Below, in pieces: positions 30,159 through 42,000 of a DNA stretch of 64,000 nucleotides (its first letter is position 1; each line of letters starts with the position of its first letter). A model generated the notes under the pieces. The model did not search any database. It saw only the letters and a list, made by a program, of their open reading frames with translations, and had not been told where the DNA came from. A program made the position numbers and the translations under genes. Origin of the DNA: a bacterium (GTDB taxonomy: Bacteria > Bacillota > Clostridia > Oscillospirales > Acutalibacteraceae); the NCBI GenBank assembly GCA_020625875.1, contig JAHLAX010000033.1, forward strand, positions 1 through 64,000, given 5' to 3'.

Positions 30159-30193
30159 ATAGATTTGCGCTATATTTTGTGTACAAATTGATA

Positions 30194-30832
30194 TTATCGT
30201 ACAATATCTGCGAATGTAGTTGGTGTTTCGCCCACTATAACGGTCTGAGCGATTTCATAATCGGTAGTAAATCTGTGCTCTTCGCTATACTCCGGGCTGA
30301 TTGTGATTATATCCGTTGTTACTATCATTTTTATATGATGAATAGTCTGGTTAACACCGCCGCTCTCGAATGAACTTTTGAGCTTACAATTAACAGAGCC
30401 AGTAAGAATAAAACTGATTTCTATATCAGGACCAAATGTACTGAGCATCGTAATATCTGTAAATGAACCGAGCGGCAGTTTAAAGCTGTATAGCTTTTCT
30501 TTATCAAGTTGCTTTTGGATTTCTCTTGTAACTTTAGATTTCAGCTTATTTACAAACACAGAATTTTCACTAATTGCTGAGATTTTTCCGTTATTGTTGT
30601 ATTGAATCTGTGCTAAATCAGAGTATGTATACCCGATTTTATTCTGTATTTTTTCTATTGATTCTGAGATAATTTTAGCTGATATAGCTTTAGATTGTTT
30701 TTTTACGCACTTTCTGGTAAAAGGAATAGCCTGAGCCTCAAACAATACCACGAGAGCTAAACACAGCGTAATTATAATTATAATAAATCTTCTTAGTTTT
30801 TTACGCTTGTGATTTTTTACCTTACACAACAA
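30194..30832 (-). CDS. yunB: sporulation protein YunB
   Basis: N-terminal TM, RKCVKKQSKAISAKIISESI, LGSFTDITMLSTFGPDI-like YunB signature. Confidence 0.85.
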   Translation of the reverse strand: MLCKVKNHKRKKLRRFIIIIITLCLALVVLFEAQAIPFTRKCVKKQSKAISAKIISESIEKIQNKIGYTYSDLAQIQYNNNGKISAISENSVFVNKLKSKVTREIQKQLDKEKLYSFKLPLGSFTDITMLSTFGPDIEISFILTGSVNCKLKSSFESGGVNQTIHHIKMIVTTDIITISPEYSEEHRFTTDYEIAQTVIVGETPTTFADIVR

Positions 30833-30836
30833 AATA

Positions 30837-30869
30837 ACACCCCTCGTTATACTACACGAGAGGTGTTTG
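30837..30869 (-). terminator. intrinsic terminator downstream of the efp-proximal Zn-ribbon gene
   Basis: minus strand ACACCTCTCGTG...CGAGGGGTGTTATTTTG. Confidence 0.6.
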
Positions 30870-30880
30870 AATGTTACATT

Positions 30881-31297
30881 TTAAAAAGGCAAGTCATCCT
30901 TGGAATCATCATTTTCATCGCTGAATAAGCTTGTAAAATCAAACTCCATTTCGCTGCCGCAGACAGGACAATTAATTTCGCCCTCTATAAGTGTATCCTC
31001 ATCAACCACGACTTCAGCGCCGCAGTCAGGACATACTACCTCATAATCAGGATTATCGGCATCGAAATCAAAATCATCTAAATCGTCATCGAAATCCTCG
31101 TCAGCGTTATAGAAATCATCCTCGAGCTCCTCAACGCGCTCTTCCATTATATTCATCTCATCTGTGATTTCATATAAAAGATCAAGCATAGCGTCAATAA
31201 GCTTACCCTCGGGCTTGGATTTATCGAGGTCTAAGCCTTCAGCTAAACCTTTTAGATAAGCTGCTTTCTCAGAAATGTTCATATATTCGTATGACAT
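30881..31297 (-). CDS. CD1247-like domain / zinc-ribbon acidic protein
   Basis: MSYEYMNISEKAAYLKGLAEGLDLD; acidic middle; CPDCGAEV...CPVCGSE. Confidence 0.75.
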   Translation of the reverse strand: MSYEYMNISEKAAYLKGLAEGLDLDKSKPEGKLIDAMLDLLYEITDEMNIMEERVEELEDDFYNADEDFDDDLDDFDFDADNPDYEVVCPDCGAEVVVDEDTLIEGEINCPVCGSEMEFDFTSLFSDENDDSKDDLPF

Positions 31298-31307
31298 AAT
31301 TTACCTC

Positions 31308-31865
31308 TTAAGCTCTGCCAAGATACTCGCCAGTACGTGTATCAATCTGGATAACCTCTCCCTCATTGATAAAGAGCGGAACCTTTACTTCGGCGCCTGT
31401 CTCTACTGTAGCGGGCTTTGTGGCGTTAGTAGCTGTGTTGCCGGCGAAACCGGGATCAGTCTTTGTAACCTCAAGCTCAACAAAGTTAGGCGGCTCTACG
31501 CCAAATACGTTGCCCTTGTAAGAAAGAATCTTGCACATCATATTCTCTTTGACGAATTTAAAGTTATCGCCGAGAACATTAGCGTTAATCGGGATTTGCT
31601 CCCAAGTCTCTGTATCCATAAAGTAATAGAGATCACCGTCGTTATAGCTGTACTCCATATCCTTTCTCTCGATAAACGCTGTGGGGTATTTATCGTTGGG
31701 GTTAAAGGATTTTTCAACAACAGCACCTGTAATAACGTTTCTGATTTTTGTTCTTACAAAAGCGGCGCCCTTACCGGGTTTTACGTGCTGGAACTCAATG
31801 ATAGAAACAACCTGTCCATCCATCTCGAAAGTTACACCGTTTCTGAAATCACCTGCAGAAATCAT
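31308..31865 (-). CDS. efp: elongation factor P
   Basis: [43 protein letters not shown]. Confidence 0.98.
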   Translation of the reverse strand: MISAGDFRNGVTFEMDGQVVSIIEFQHVKPGKGAAFVRTKIRNVITGAVVEKSFNPNDKYPTAFIERKDMEYSYNDGDLYYFMDTETWEQIPINANVLGDNFKFVKENMMCKILSYKGNVFGVEPPNFVELEVTKTDPGFAGNTATNATKPATVETGAEVKVPLFINEGEVIQIDTRTGEYLGRA

Positions 31866-31907
31866 AAAAATACCTCCTAAAAATCATTTACATTAAATGT
31901 TAAATTT

Positions 31908-31936
31908 ATTATACATAAAAATCAATAAAAATGCAA
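31908..31936 (-). promoter_or_regulatory. sigma-A promoter of efp
   Basis: minus strand TTGCAT-17-TATAAT. Confidence 0.65.
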
Positions 31937-31939
31937 GTA

Positions 31940-33022
31940 TTATACGACAATTAGTTCTTTTGGTAAAGCAGCGAAATTATAATAGCCGTCATTTTTAACA
32001 AGAACCATATCTTCAATTCTCACTCCGAATTGGTTTTCAAGATAAATCCCCGGCTCAACAGTTATGACCATATTCTCTGAAAGGATTGTCTCACTCTTTG
32101 AGCTCACGAAAGGTTTTTCGTGTATATCGAGCCCGACACCGTGACCTGTTGAGTGACCGAAGCACTTGCCAAAGCCCGCTTCTGTAATAATGTCTCGTGC
32201 GGTTTTATCAACATCAGACGCTTTAACTCCCGCTCTCACAGATTCAAGAGCGGCATTCTGAGCCTTATAAACAATATCATAGATTTCTCTCTGATAATCG
32301 CTGCAGCTCCTGACAGCAATCGTTCGCGTCATATCGCTGTGATAACCTTTATAGAGCGCTCCTATATCCATAGTAAAGAAATCACCGTCTTTTATTATTG
32401 CGTCAGACGGAACCCCATGCGGGAGAGAAGTCTTTTTGCCGGTAATTGTTATTAAGTCAAACGACACACCCTCTGCCCCGTTTTTTCTAATCAAATGCTC
32501 AAGCTCAATCGCTATACTTCTTTCGCTGACACCAGGTTTTACAAAGTTCAAAACCTCATTATATGCTTTTTCGGTTATTCTCTGCGCTTCACTTATATAG
32601 GCGATTTCTTCATCACTTTTAATAATTCGAAGATTGTTGATTGCTTTAACAAGAGAATCATCGGATATAACAGACACACCTATTGAATTGAACTCTTTTA
32701 TAAATCTGTTATAAAGGCTGATACTGACACATTCGCTTTCAATTAAAAGAGCTTCTATGCTTTCCTGTTGCAATACAGCCTTAAGACTTTCAAAAAGTTT
32801 TGTGAACTCAATTACCTTACAGGACTTACAAATACTGCGAGCGGATTCTATATATCTGAAATCAACAAATAAATAGGCTTCATCGTTTGTTATCAATACG
32901 TAGCCCTCACAGTTCTGCATTCCCGAAAAATAATAGACGTTATTATTATCTTTAATCAGCGCGGCTTGTGAGTAATCCAGAGTTTTCTTTATCTTATTAA
33001 TTCTTTTTTCAAAAACTGACAA
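31940..33022 (-). CDS. Xaa-Pro aminopeptidase (M24 family)
   Basis: FFTMDIGALYKGYHSDMTRT, GHSTGHGVGLDIHE, ITVEPGIYLE. Confidence 0.93.
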   Translation of the reverse strand: MSVFEKRINKIKKTLDYSQAALIKDNNNVYYFSGMQNCEGYVLITNDEAYLFVDFRYIESARSICKSCKVIEFTKLFESLKAVLQQESIEALLIESECVSISLYNRFIKEFNSIGVSVISDDSLVKAINNLRIIKSDEEIAYISEAQRITEKAYNEVLNFVKPGVSERSIAIELEHLIRKNGAEGVSFDLITITGKKTSLPHGVPSDAIIKDGDFFTMDIGALYKGYHSDMTRTIAVRSCSDYQREIYDIVYKAQNAALESVRAGVKASDVDKTARDIITEAGFGKCFGHSTGHGVGLDIHEKPFVSSKSETILSENMVITVEPGIYLENQFGVRIEDMVLVKNDGYYNFAALPKELIVV

Positions 33023-33454
33023 TTAAATCAAGTCCTTTAAGGCGTTAATCGCCAAGAAGTAGCTCTGCTTGCCAAATCCCGCAATCTGTCCTACACACAC
33101 AGGAGTTATAACGGAAGTATGACGAAATTCCTCTCGCGCGTGAATGTTTGACATATGAACCTCAACGAACGGTATATCAACACAGGCGATAGCGTCTCTG
33201 AGAGAGTAGCTATAGTGAGTGAGCGCGCCAGCGTTGATAACGCATCCGTCAAAGTTATCTTTGGCAGAATGAATCTTATCTATGAGGTCGCCCTCGTGAT
33301 TAGACTGATATACTTCTGATGAAAAGCCGTTATTCTTAGCGTATTCTATAATCTGTTTTGATATATCTTCAGCTGTTTCGACTCCGTATATACCTTTTTC
33401 GCGAACACCAACCATATTAAGATTAGGGCCCAATAAAACTAGTAGCTTTTTCAT
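33023..33454 (-). CDS. aroQ: type II 3-dehydroquinate dehydratase
   Basis: VLLGPNLNMVGVRE, QSNHEGDLIDKIH, INAGALTHYSYSLRDA. Confidence 0.96.
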   Translation of the reverse strand: MKKLLVLLGPNLNMVGVREKGIYGVETAEDISKQIIEYAKNNGFSSEVYQSNHEGDLIDKIHSAKDNFDGCVINAGALTHYSYSLRDAIACVDIPFVEVHMSNIHAREEFRHTSVITPVCVGQIAGFGKQSYFLAINALKDLI

Positions 33455-33486
33455 AGCGTTCTCCTAAAATAATAATCTAAAGTATA

Positions 33487-33510
33487 AAAGCGGACAGTTA
33501 ACCTGTCCGC
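33487..33510 (-). terminator. intrinsic terminator after rpsU
   Basis: minus strand GCGGACAG GTTAA CTGTCCGC TTTTATAC. Confidence 0.8.
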
Positions 33511-33518
33511 TTAAATGT

Positions 33519-33695
33519 TTACCTATATTTGCGTTTACGAGCTGCTTCGGACTTTTTCTTACGCTTTACAGAAGGCTTTTCATACGCTTCTCTCTTGCGA
33601 ACCTCAGCAATAACGCCAGCTCTGGCACACTGTTTCTTAAATCTTCTCAAAGCACTTTCGAGAGATTCATTTTCTTTAAGTCTTACCTCTGACAT
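33519..33695 (-). CDS. rpsU: 30S ribosomal protein S21 (58 aa; absent from supplied ORF track)
   Basis: hand translation [58 protein letters not shown]. Confidence 0.97.
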   Translation of the reverse strand: MSEVRLKENESLESALRRFKKQCARAGVIAEVRKREAYEKPSVKRKKKSEAARKRKYR

Positions 33696-33744
33696 TGTCT
33701 ATTTCCCTCCCATCTTAAATGGGTAATTTGCAATTTGCTTTTTT

Positions 33745-33774
33745 ATTATACACTAAGTAGACATAAATTGTCAA
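33745..33774 (-). promoter_or_regulatory. sigma-A promoter of rpsU
   Basis: minus strand TTGACA-18-TATAAT. Confidence 0.75.
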
Positions 33775-33816
33775 TACCTATCAAAAAATTAGTTAAAAAA
33801 GACTAAAATGTAAGAT

Positions 33817-36231
33817 TTAAGGCTTAACAACAATATTTACAATGCGTCCCTTAACGTAAATTTCTTTAATAATATTCATACCCTCAACCGCTTTTGCGAC
33901 GTTTTCGTCAGCCTTCGCGAGCGCCAAAACAGCATCCTGTTCAGCGTCTACGGGGATGTTAAGTCTTGTCTTGATTTTTCCGTTAACCTGTACCGCAATC
34001 TCAATAGTCTCTTCTACACACTTGCTTTCGTCGTACTCAGGCCAGCTTTGTTCAGCTACAATACCGTCTCCGAGTTCACAGGCTTCCCATACTTCCTCAG
34101 CTACATGAGGAGCAAAGGGGCTTAACAGAATGGCAAAAATGCCGAGCTCTTTCTTTGAGATTGAGCCAAACGCGGTAACATCATTAATTAATGACATCAA
34201 CGCGGCGATAGCTGTGTTAAACTTGATATTCTCAATATCCTCTCCTACCTTCTTAATAGCTTTATGGAAGGCACTTTCAAGCTCGGAACGAATACTATCA
34301 CCGTCAACAAGAATATTCTGTAAGTTCCAAAAACGCTCGACAAATCTGCGGCAACCGCGGATACTGGACGGGCTCCACGGAGCGGCTTTCTCGAAGTCGC
34401 CTATGAACATTTCATACAGACGCATAGTATCAGCGCCGTACTCGTTGACAATATCGTCGGGGTTAACAACATTACCTCTGGATTTCGACATCTTCTCGCC
34501 GTTCTCGCCGAGAATCATACCATGGCTTGTACGCTTAGCGTAAGGCTCGGGAGTAGGAACAACGCCAATATCAAAGAGGAATTTATGCCAGAAACGGCTA
34601 TAAAGCAAGTGGAGAGTAGTATGCTCCATACCGCCGTTATACCAGTCAACGGGCGACCAATACTCAAGCGCTTCTTTTGAGGCGAGAGCTTCATTGTTAT
34701 GCGGGTCCATATACCTGAGGAAATACCACGATGAACCGGCCCACTGAGGCATAGTGTCGGTTTCTCTTGTCGCTTTACCGCCGCAGCAGGGACAAGTAGT
34801 GCTTATCCAGTCAGTCATTTTAGCGAGCGGAGACTCACCAGTATCAGTAGGCTCATAAGAATCAACCATAGGAAGTCTCAAGGGCAATTCGCTTTCATCG
34901 ATAGGAACAAAGCCGCACTTCTCACAGTGCACAATCGGAATGGGCTCTCCCCAGTAACGCTGACGCGAGAATACCCAGTCACGAAGCTTATAGTTGACCT
35001 TGGCTCTACCGATTCCATTTTCTTCAAGCCATACAATCATCTTTTTCTGAGCTTCTTCAACAGAAAGGTCATTGATAAAGCCGGAATTAACGAGGATACC
35101 TGTAGCGCAGTCGGTAAATGCCTCTGCCTGAACATCCTTGCCGCCTTTTACTACCTCGATAATTGGGAGGTCAAACTTTTTGGCGAATTCCCAGTCACGG
35201 GTATCATGAGCGGGGACAGCCATAATAGCGCCTGTACCGTAAGAAACAAGAACATAGTCAGATACAAAAATCGGAATCTTTTTATTATTTACAGGGTTAA
35301 TCGCCTCGACACCGTCGAGCTTTATGCCTGTTTTATCCTTGGCTACTTCTGTTCTTTCAAAGTCTGATTTCTTGGAAGCCTGAAGCTGATAATCTCTGAT
35401 TTCATCAATATTATTAAGCTTATCAGCCCACTTCTCGATAAGCGGATGCTCTGGCGAGATTACCATATATGTAGCGCCGAATAACGTATCACAGCGAGTT
35501 GTATATACGGTTAATGTATCGCCGGTAGTTGCCTTAAAATCAACCTCAGCGCCAGTTGAACGACCAATCCAGTTTATCTGCTGAGCTTTTACTCTTGCGG
35601 GATAATCCACCAAATCAAGGTCGTTTATTAATCTGTCGGCATAAGCGGTGATTTTGAGCATCCACTGGGATTTAACCTTGTGGATAACCTCACTGCCGCA
35701 ACGCTCGCATACGCCGTTTACGACTTCTTCGTTTGCGAGAACGCACTTACAGGATGTACACCAGTTAACATTCATCTCTTTTTTATAGGCTAAACCGCGC
35801 TTAAAGAGCTGAAGGAAAATCCACTGTGTCCACTTGTAATAATCGGGGTCGGTTGTGTTTATCTCTCGGCTCCAGTCAAACGAAATACCAAGGGACTGGA
35901 TTTGCTTTTTGAAACGCGCGATATTGTTCTTTGTTACGATTTCGGGATGAATATGATTTTTAATCGCGTAGTTCTCGGTAGGAAGTCCGAAAGCATCCCA
36001 ACCGATTGGATAAAGAACATTATAGCCCTGCAAGCGTCTTTTACGCGCAACTGTATCAAGCGCGGTATAAGGACGCGGATGACCTACGTGAAGTCCCTGC
36101 CCCGAAGGATACGGGAACTCAATAAGCGCGTAGAACTTTTCTTTTGAGGTATCATCAGAGGCGTGAAAGACGCCCTTGTCCTCCCAGATTTTCTGCCATT
36201 TAGGCTCAACAGCCTTATGGTTGTACTTCAT
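33817..36231 (-). CDS. leuS: leucyl-tRNA synthetase
   Basis: [44 protein letters not shown]. Confidence 0.98.
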   Translation of the reverse strand: MKYNHKAVEPKWQKIWEDKGVFHASDDTSKEKFYALIEFPYPSGQGLHVGHPRPYTALDTVARKRRLQGYNVLYPIGWDAFGLPTENYAIKNHIHPEIVTKNNIARFKKQIQSLGISFDWSREINTTDPDYYKWTQWIFLQLFKRGLAYKKEMNVNWCTSCKCVLANEEVVNGVCERCGSEVIHKVKSQWMLKITAYADRLINDLDLVDYPARVKAQQINWIGRSTGAEVDFKATTGDTLTVYTTRCDTLFGATYMVISPEHPLIEKWADKLNNIDEIRDYQLQASKKSDFERTEVAKDKTGIKLDGVEAINPVNNKKIPIFVSDYVLVSYGTGAIMAVPAHDTRDWEFAKKFDLPIIEVVKGGKDVQAEAFTDCATGILVNSGFINDLSVEEAQKKMIVWLEENGIGRAKVNYKLRDWVFSRQRYWGEPIPIVHCEKCGFVPIDESELPLRLPMVDSYEPTDTGESPLAKMTDWISTTCPCCGGKATRETDTMPQWAGSSWYFLRYMDPHNNEALASKEALEYWSPVDWYNGGMEHTTLHLLYSRFWHKFLFDIGVVPTPEPYAKRTSHGMILGENGEKMSKSRGNVVNPDDIVNEYGADTMRLYEMFIGDFEKAAPWSPSSIRGCRRFVERFWNLQNILVDGDSIRSELESAFHKAIKKVGEDIENIKFNTAIAALMSLINDVTAFGSISKKELGIFAILLSPFAPHVAEEVWEACELGDGIVAEQSWPEYDESKCVEETIEIAVQVNGKIKTRLNIPVDAEQDAVLALAKADENVAKAVEGMNIIKEIYVKGRIVNIVVKP

Positions 36232-36247
36232 AAAATCACCTTCCGAA

Positions 36248-36604
36248 TTAATCAGTTAATATATCCGATAAATCTACTTCCTTGCCATCCTGCCACAGGC
36301 GTTCAAGGTCGTAGAAATTTCTTGCTTCTTCATTAAACACACTTACGATAACGTCAGTATAATCGAGTAAAATCCAACTGTTTGAGCGATGCCCCTCAAT
36401 ATGATTAACTTTAATGCCAAGCTCACCCATTTTAAATTCCACTTCATCAGCCAGCGCCTTAACCTGTGTGCTGCTGCGTCCTGTAGCGAAAACCATATAA
36501 TCGGCTAATACGGTTACATCAGTAACCTCGATTATTCTAATATCCTGACCGAGCTTTGTATCTAGTATTTTAGCAATTTTTACAGCCTGTTCATAAGTTG
36601 TCAT
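36248..36604 (-). CDS. rsfS: ribosome silencing factor
   Basis: [35 protein letters not shown]. Confidence 0.95.
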   Translation of the reverse strand: MTTYEQAVKIAKILDTKLGQDIRIIEVTDVTVLADYMVFATGRSSTQVKALADEVEFKMGELGIKVNHIEGHRSNSWILLDYTDVIVSVFNEEARNFYDLERLWQDGKEVDLSDILTD

Positions 36605-37185
36605 TATAACAAACCTTTCTTTTCTAAACTAATTATTGTATCGTTATAACACGCCAGAGCGTTTGTATGTATTGTCAGCTTGCGCTTTGTTAAGTCGCTG
36701 ATTGTAAATTGCAAGCCGAAGAGCATCGCGTCCTCTATGCACTCAAAAGCTTTTTGACGCATAATATCAACGCCGTCATAATCGCGCTCATCCGAAATAA
36801 AATCAGCGGTGAAAATAATTTTTTCGAGCAGCGACATTCCAGCTCTGCCCGTTGTATGATAACGGATTGAATTAATAATATCCTCGTCCTTAATGCCGAG
36901 CACATCACGAACATATACACTCCCCGCTATCGCGTGCCAAAGCTTTGAGGTGCCCTGTTCGACAGCGTCAAGTATTATACCACCGTCAAGCATTATTTGC
37001 AACATTTCATCCTTAGGGATTTCTTTGCAACAATCGTGAAGAATACCCGCAACCTCTGCTTTTTCTACATCCGCGCCGTAATGCTCAGCAAGCTCAACAG
37101 CAGCCTTTGCGACATTGACGCTGTGGATATAGCGCCTTTGACCCATTCGCTCTTTTATAAGGGATAGATATTCGGACTTATTCAT
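36604..37185 (-). CDS. yqeK: HD domain protein YqeK (Ap4A hydrolase family)
   Basis: RYIHSVNVAKAAVELAEHYG, AGILHDCCKE, HTTGRAGMS. Confidence 0.93.
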   Translation of the reverse strand: MNKSEYLSLIKERMGQRRYIHSVNVAKAAVELAEHYGADVEKAEVAGILHDCCKEIPKDEMLQIMLDGGIILDAVEQGTSKLWHAIAGSVYVRDVLGIKDEDIINSIRYHTTGRAGMSLLEKIIFTADFISDERDYDGVDIMRQKAFECIEDAMLFGLQFTISDLTKRKLTIHTNALACYNDTIISLEKKGLL

Positions 37186-37211
37186 ACAATCACGCCCTTT
37201 ATTATAATGAA

Positions 37212-37514
37212 CTACGTTTTACTTTTCGGCAATCTTATAACAGGTTCGTCGGGATTTGGTCTGTATAGAACAAATTTTGAGCCTATTATCTGTACAGAAT
37301 CGCTGTCGGTTTTCTCGGAAAGAATATCAGCCGCTTCACGTGGAGTTAAAGGACAATTTTCAAGACATTTACCTTTAATAATCTCACGCGCGGTTAAAGC
37401 GTCATCAACCTGTTTTACAATTTGTTCAGTCATTCCGCCTTTACCGACATATACAATCGTATCTATACTATTAGCTAAACCGCGCAAATAAGCGCGCTGT
37501 TTACTGGTCAGCAT
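37212..37514 (-). CDS. yhbY: YhbY family RNA-binding (CRM domain) protein
   Basis: LTSKQRAYLRGLANSIDTIVYVGKGGMTEQIVKQVDDALTARE. Confidence 0.93.
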   Translation of the reverse strand: MLTSKQRAYLRGLANSIDTIVYVGKGGMTEQIVKQVDDALTAREIIKGKCLENCPLTPREAADILSEKTDSDSVQIIGSKFVLYRPNPDEPVIRLPKSKT

Positions 37515-38103
37515 GTTTATCCTCCAAATATTTTTTTAGCTCCTGCTTAAAAGCTCTGAGCGCCTTTCCTCTATGACTCACTTTATCCTTTTCTTCAGAT
37601 GTAAAGTTACCGAACGACACGCCATCATAAAGGAAAATCGGGTCGTAACCAAATCCGCCGTTGCCCTCGGGCTTTTGAGCAATCTCACCGTAACAATAAT
37701 CCTCAACCTGTATAATATCACCGTTCGGGAAAACGCAGGTAATTGCGCAGGTGTAGTGAGCTCCTCTGTCTTTGATGCCTGCAAGCTTATTTAGTATTAA
37801 TTCATTTTTATCTGTATCAGTCGCGTTTTTTTCTCCAAAACGAGCTGAATATATACCAGGCTCACCGTTCAGAGCGTCAACGCATATTCCAGAATCATCA
37901 GCTATTGCGGGCAAGCCTGATTTCTGGCATGCGGCGTAAGCTTTGATGTAGGAGTTATCTTTAAATGTCTCGCCGTTTTCTTCAACATCATCAAGGGATA
38001 TTCCCTCTTGCTTAGCTGTAACGGCGTTTATTCCCAAAGGACTGAGAATACGCTCAAGTTCTATTAATTTTTTTTGATTATTTGTAGCAATAATATACTT
38101 CAT
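37501..38103 (-). CDS. rdgB: RdgB/HAM1 non-canonical purine NTP pyrophosphatase
   Basis: YIIATNNQKKLIEL, IADDSGICVDALNGEPGIYSARF, GGFGYDPIF. Confidence 0.95.
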   Translation of the reverse strand: MKYIIATNNQKKLIELERILSPLGINAVTAKQEGISLDDVEENGETFKDNSYIKAYAACQKSGLPAIADDSGICVDALNGEPGIYSARFGEKNATDTDKNELILNKLAGIKDRGAHYTCAITCVFPNGDIIQVEDYCYGEIAQKPEGNGGFGYDPIFLYDGVSFGNFTSEEKDKVSHRGKALRAFKQELKKYLEDKHADQ

Positions 38104-38105
38104 AA

Positions 38106-39017
38106 TTAACTGAAATCAAACAACGCTTTTGAAAATTCCTCGGGATCAAACGGCTGCAGGTCATCAATCTGTTCGCCTACGCCAATGAACTTAACGGGAA
38201 CATCAAGCGTATTCTTAATAGCAAGAATAATTCCGCCCTTGGCTGTACCATCGAGCTTGGTTAAAACTATACCAGTGATACCTGTAGCTTCTTTAAAGTG
38301 CTCAACCTGAGAAACAGCATTCTGCCCAGTTGTAGCGTCGAGCACGAGCAGAACCTCTTTATCTGCGTCGGGCAGTTCTCTGTCAATAACTCTGTTAATT
38401 TTTGCGAGCTCATCCATAAGATGCTTTTTGTTATGAAGTCTGCCCGCTGTATCCGCAATAATAACATCCGCGCCTCTTGCCTTAGCGGCAGAGATAGAAT
38501 CATAAACTACAGCTGCGGGGTCACTGCCCTCGTTTTGTTTGATTATATCACAGCCGCTTCTGTCAGCCCAGATTTCAAGCTGGTCAATAGCCGCCGCGCG
38601 GAAAGTATCGGCAGCCGCAAGCAATACCTTTTTGCCCTCGCTTTTGAAACGGTTAGCCATTTTGCCGATGGTTGTGGTTTTACCGACGCCGTTAACGCCG
38701 ATTACCAGAATCACTGAAGGCTTGGTGTTAAGATTGAGTTCCTGACCGCCGGTCAGCATTTCGGTGACAACCTCCTGAAGAAGTCCGCGGATTTCTTCGG
38801 GGTCGGTTGTACCTTTTTCTTTTACTTTAATTTTTACTTTATCACATATTTCTTCAGCAGTGGCAACGCCGACATCACCCATCACAAGAAGCTCCTCAAG
38901 TTCTTCAAAAAGCTCCTCGTCAATTTTTGTGAATGACTTGAGCATAGAGTCAATCTGACCTATGACACTGTCACGCGTTTTTTTAAGACCTTCTTTTATC
39001 TTTTTAAAAAGCCCCAT
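38106..39017 (-). CDS. ftsY: signal recognition particle receptor FtsY
   Basis: [38 protein letters not shown]. Confidence 0.97.
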   Translation of the reverse strand: MGLFKKIKEGLKKTRDSVIGQIDSMLKSFTKIDEELFEELEELLVMGDVGVATAEEICDKVKIKVKEKGTTDPEEIRGLLQEVVTEMLTGGQELNLNTKPSVILVIGVNGVGKTTTIGKMANRFKSEGKKVLLAAADTFRAAAIDQLEIWADRSGCDIIKQNEGSDPAAVVYDSISAAKARGADVIIADTAGRLHNKKHLMDELAKINRVIDRELPDADKEVLLVLDATTGQNAVSQVEHFKEATGITGIVLTKLDGTAKGGIILAIKNTLDVPVKFIGVGEQIDDLQPFDPEEFSKALFDFS

Positions 39018-39040
39018 TATTCATCTTCCTTTTAATATTA

Positions 39041-42000
39041 TTATATTCCAAGTTTTGCTGAAACCTCGCTTACTCTCAACTCAAGCAATTTGGAAACGCC
39101 CTCGTCCTGCATCGTAACGCCGTAGAGCACGTCGGCTTCTTCCATAGTACCGCGTCTGTGAGTGATGAGAATAAACTGAGTTTTGCCAGTAAGATTACGC
39201 ACATACTGAGCGAAGCGGTCAACATTAACCTCGTCCAGCGCCGCCTCAATCTCGTCCATTACACAGAATGGAGCGGGACGAACTTTCATTATAGCGAAGT
39301 AAAGAGCAATCGCTACAAGCGCCTTTTCGCCGCCTGACAGAGCGTCGAGATGAACGACGATTTTTCCGGGTGGGTGGACGATTATGTCAATTCCGCTTGT
39401 GAGAATATCCTCGGGGTCAGTGAGTGAAAGCGATGCTGTACCTCCGCCGAACAATTCTTTGAATGTAAAAGTGAAGTTTCGGTTAATCTCCTCAAACGCC
39501 TTTATAAACTCCTCCTGCATTTGTTTGGTGAGGTCACTTATAAGACGCTCAATCTCTTTCTTGGATTTTTCAACATCCTCAACCTGAGCGCTTATGAATT
39601 CATATCTTTCGGATACCTCTTTATATTCCTCGATAGCGCCTACGTTGACGTTTCCGAGATTACGTATTTTAGATTTCAACTCATTAAGCCTTGTTTTCGC
39701 GGTTGAAATGTTTTCAATCTCAATGGCGTTATCTTCAGCCTCTTTCTTTGTGAGCTGATACTCCTCCCAAAGCTTGGAAATAATATTGTCATATTCCTTT
39801 TGAAGATTGATTTTTCTTTCTTCAAGTCTGGCAAGCTCTCTGCCCGCGAGCTCACGCTCACTGGTTTTATCCTTTTCGAGAGTTCTGAGCTCAACAGAGC
39901 GTTTTTCAAGATTATTCTTTTTATTATTAATTCTCTCTATATCGTTGTTAAGAGAATTAATTTTATCTTTTAATTCAGAAATATCGTTGTTATAAGAATC
40001 TATGCGCTGAAGCGTAGAGCTGATTAGATAATTATACTGACCAATATCAGCTCTAATCTGAGCCTTGCGGTTATCTCTGTCTTTTTCGGATGTCATAGCA
40101 AATGATATTTCAGAATTGAGCGTTTCAATATCCTTTTTAGCTGTAACAATCTCCAGGCGGATATTCTGTAGTTGCTCTGACATTTCCTCACGCTGCTCAG
40201 AGAGCTTAGAACGACTGCCTGTGATGTCATTCACAAGCGCCTCATACTCGGATATAGCTGAATTAATATCGTCAAGACCGCTTTTAGCCTTTTGTTCATC
40301 AGCCTTAAACTGTTCAATTCTGGACTTGCAGGACTCAACCTCTGACTTTGCGTTTTCGATAGCAGATTTTCTGTTATTCAAATCATTTTCGCAGGCTTTT
40401 GCCTCTGTAAGTATTCTGATTTGTTCCTGTTTAGAATTTGAGATCTCGGCTCTTGTCGCCTGAATATCGGCTTCGATAACAGTGTAGTCATCCAAAGCCT
40501 TTTGAGCGAGCTTTGCAGCTTCGTCAGCCTTAATCTGCAGCTGCTCGGCTTTCTTTTTGTTTTTTGTTATTTCACTCGCTCTTGATAACAAGCCCGACTT
40601 CTTGCCGAGGGAACCGCCCGTAAGAGAGCCGCCCGCGTTGACAACCTGACCGTCAAGAGTTACAACCTTAAACTTGTATCCATATTTTTTGGCAATAGAA
40701 GCGGCGCTGTTAATATCCTCGGCGACAACAATTCTGCCAAGTAAGGATTTTAGAATATTATCATACTCAGGTTTACAGGAACACAAATCTGAAGCTATCC
40801 CGATAAAACCATAGCAGTCATCAAGACCGTTTTCGTTCAAAAATTTCGGCTTAATCGTGTTTATCGGCAGGAATGTCGCGCGTCCGCCGTCAGTTTTCTT
40901 GAGATGAGATATTGCCGCTTTGGCATCTTGCTCTGTAGCAACAACAACATTCTGCATCGCAGCGCCTAAAGCAATCTCAACAGCGACGGTGTATTCCTCG
41001 GGCACCTCAATAATACGAGAGACAGGACCTCTGATGCCTTTAAGTCTGCCCTCTTTATAGCTCTTCATTACATTCTTAACGGAATATGAAAAGCCCTCCA
41101 GATTACGCTCTAAATCCTCAAGCAGTTTTACACGCCTTAGCGCTTCCTGAGCGTCAAGACCCAAAGTATCAGCCTGAACTTTAAGCTCATCACGTTTTTT
41201 ACGGCGTGAATCAAGCTTGATCTCGAGACCTTTCAGAGAATTCGATAAAGAGTCAACTTTTTCATTTATCTCGTTAAGTTGAGTTTTATAATTCTCAAAC
41301 ATTTCAAGAGTAGTATCGTACTGCTCCTGCCTGTCTGTATTAGTGCTTAAAATGTCCTCAATTCTGGACTGAAGCTCGTTTACGGAAGTTACACTCGTCA
41401 TCATTGTGACGCGGGCGTCAGCAGACTGAGCGGTAAGCTCGGCGAGTTTAGCGCTAAGCTCCTGAAGCTTATCGCTGCTGCGGCTCGAATCCGTATTAAC
41501 TATATTAAGCTTATCGGAAGTTTCGTCATAGTCGTTTTGCTTACTTTCAATTAACGCTTTAAGCTCTTCGATTTTTGCTCTTTTTACACCAATATCGGTT
41601 AAAGCGTTTTCAGCGTCGTTGTCAACCTTCTCAATTTCGGTTTCAAGGCGCTTGATATTATCTTCGTTATGCTGAATATCATTTTCAGCAACTGATACCG
41701 AGGATTTTTTTGAGCTTATTTCTGCTTGAATATTGTTTATTTCCTCACGGATTGACTCAATTTTTGTAGAATACTCAGCGCTAGCAATATAGTTTTTCTC
41801 TGTTTCGAGCTGAATATTGTCAAGCTCTTTGTCGACGTTATCATGCTGAAGGCGAAAAATTTGGAGCTTGTCCTCTTCCTCTTTCAGAACCTTATTGCTG
41901 TTGTTTAAAGTATTTACCCACAAAGCAATTTCTATATTTTTCTTTTCGCCTGAGTATTCAAGGAATTTTTCGGCTTTTTTAGACTGAGTTTTAAGTGGTC

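Noticed and set aside
31275-31880. 201-aa plus-strand ORF fully antisense to efp
   Set aside because: efp is unequivocal on the minus strand; antisense ORF is a codon-bias by-product.
34927-35367. 146-aa plus-strand ORF within leuS
   Set aside because: Antisense to leuS; no supporting features.
39384-40463. Several Ser-rich plus-strand ORFs antisense to smc
   Set aside because: Complement of Glu/Lys-rich coiled coil yields Ser/Leu/Phe-rich spurious ORFs.
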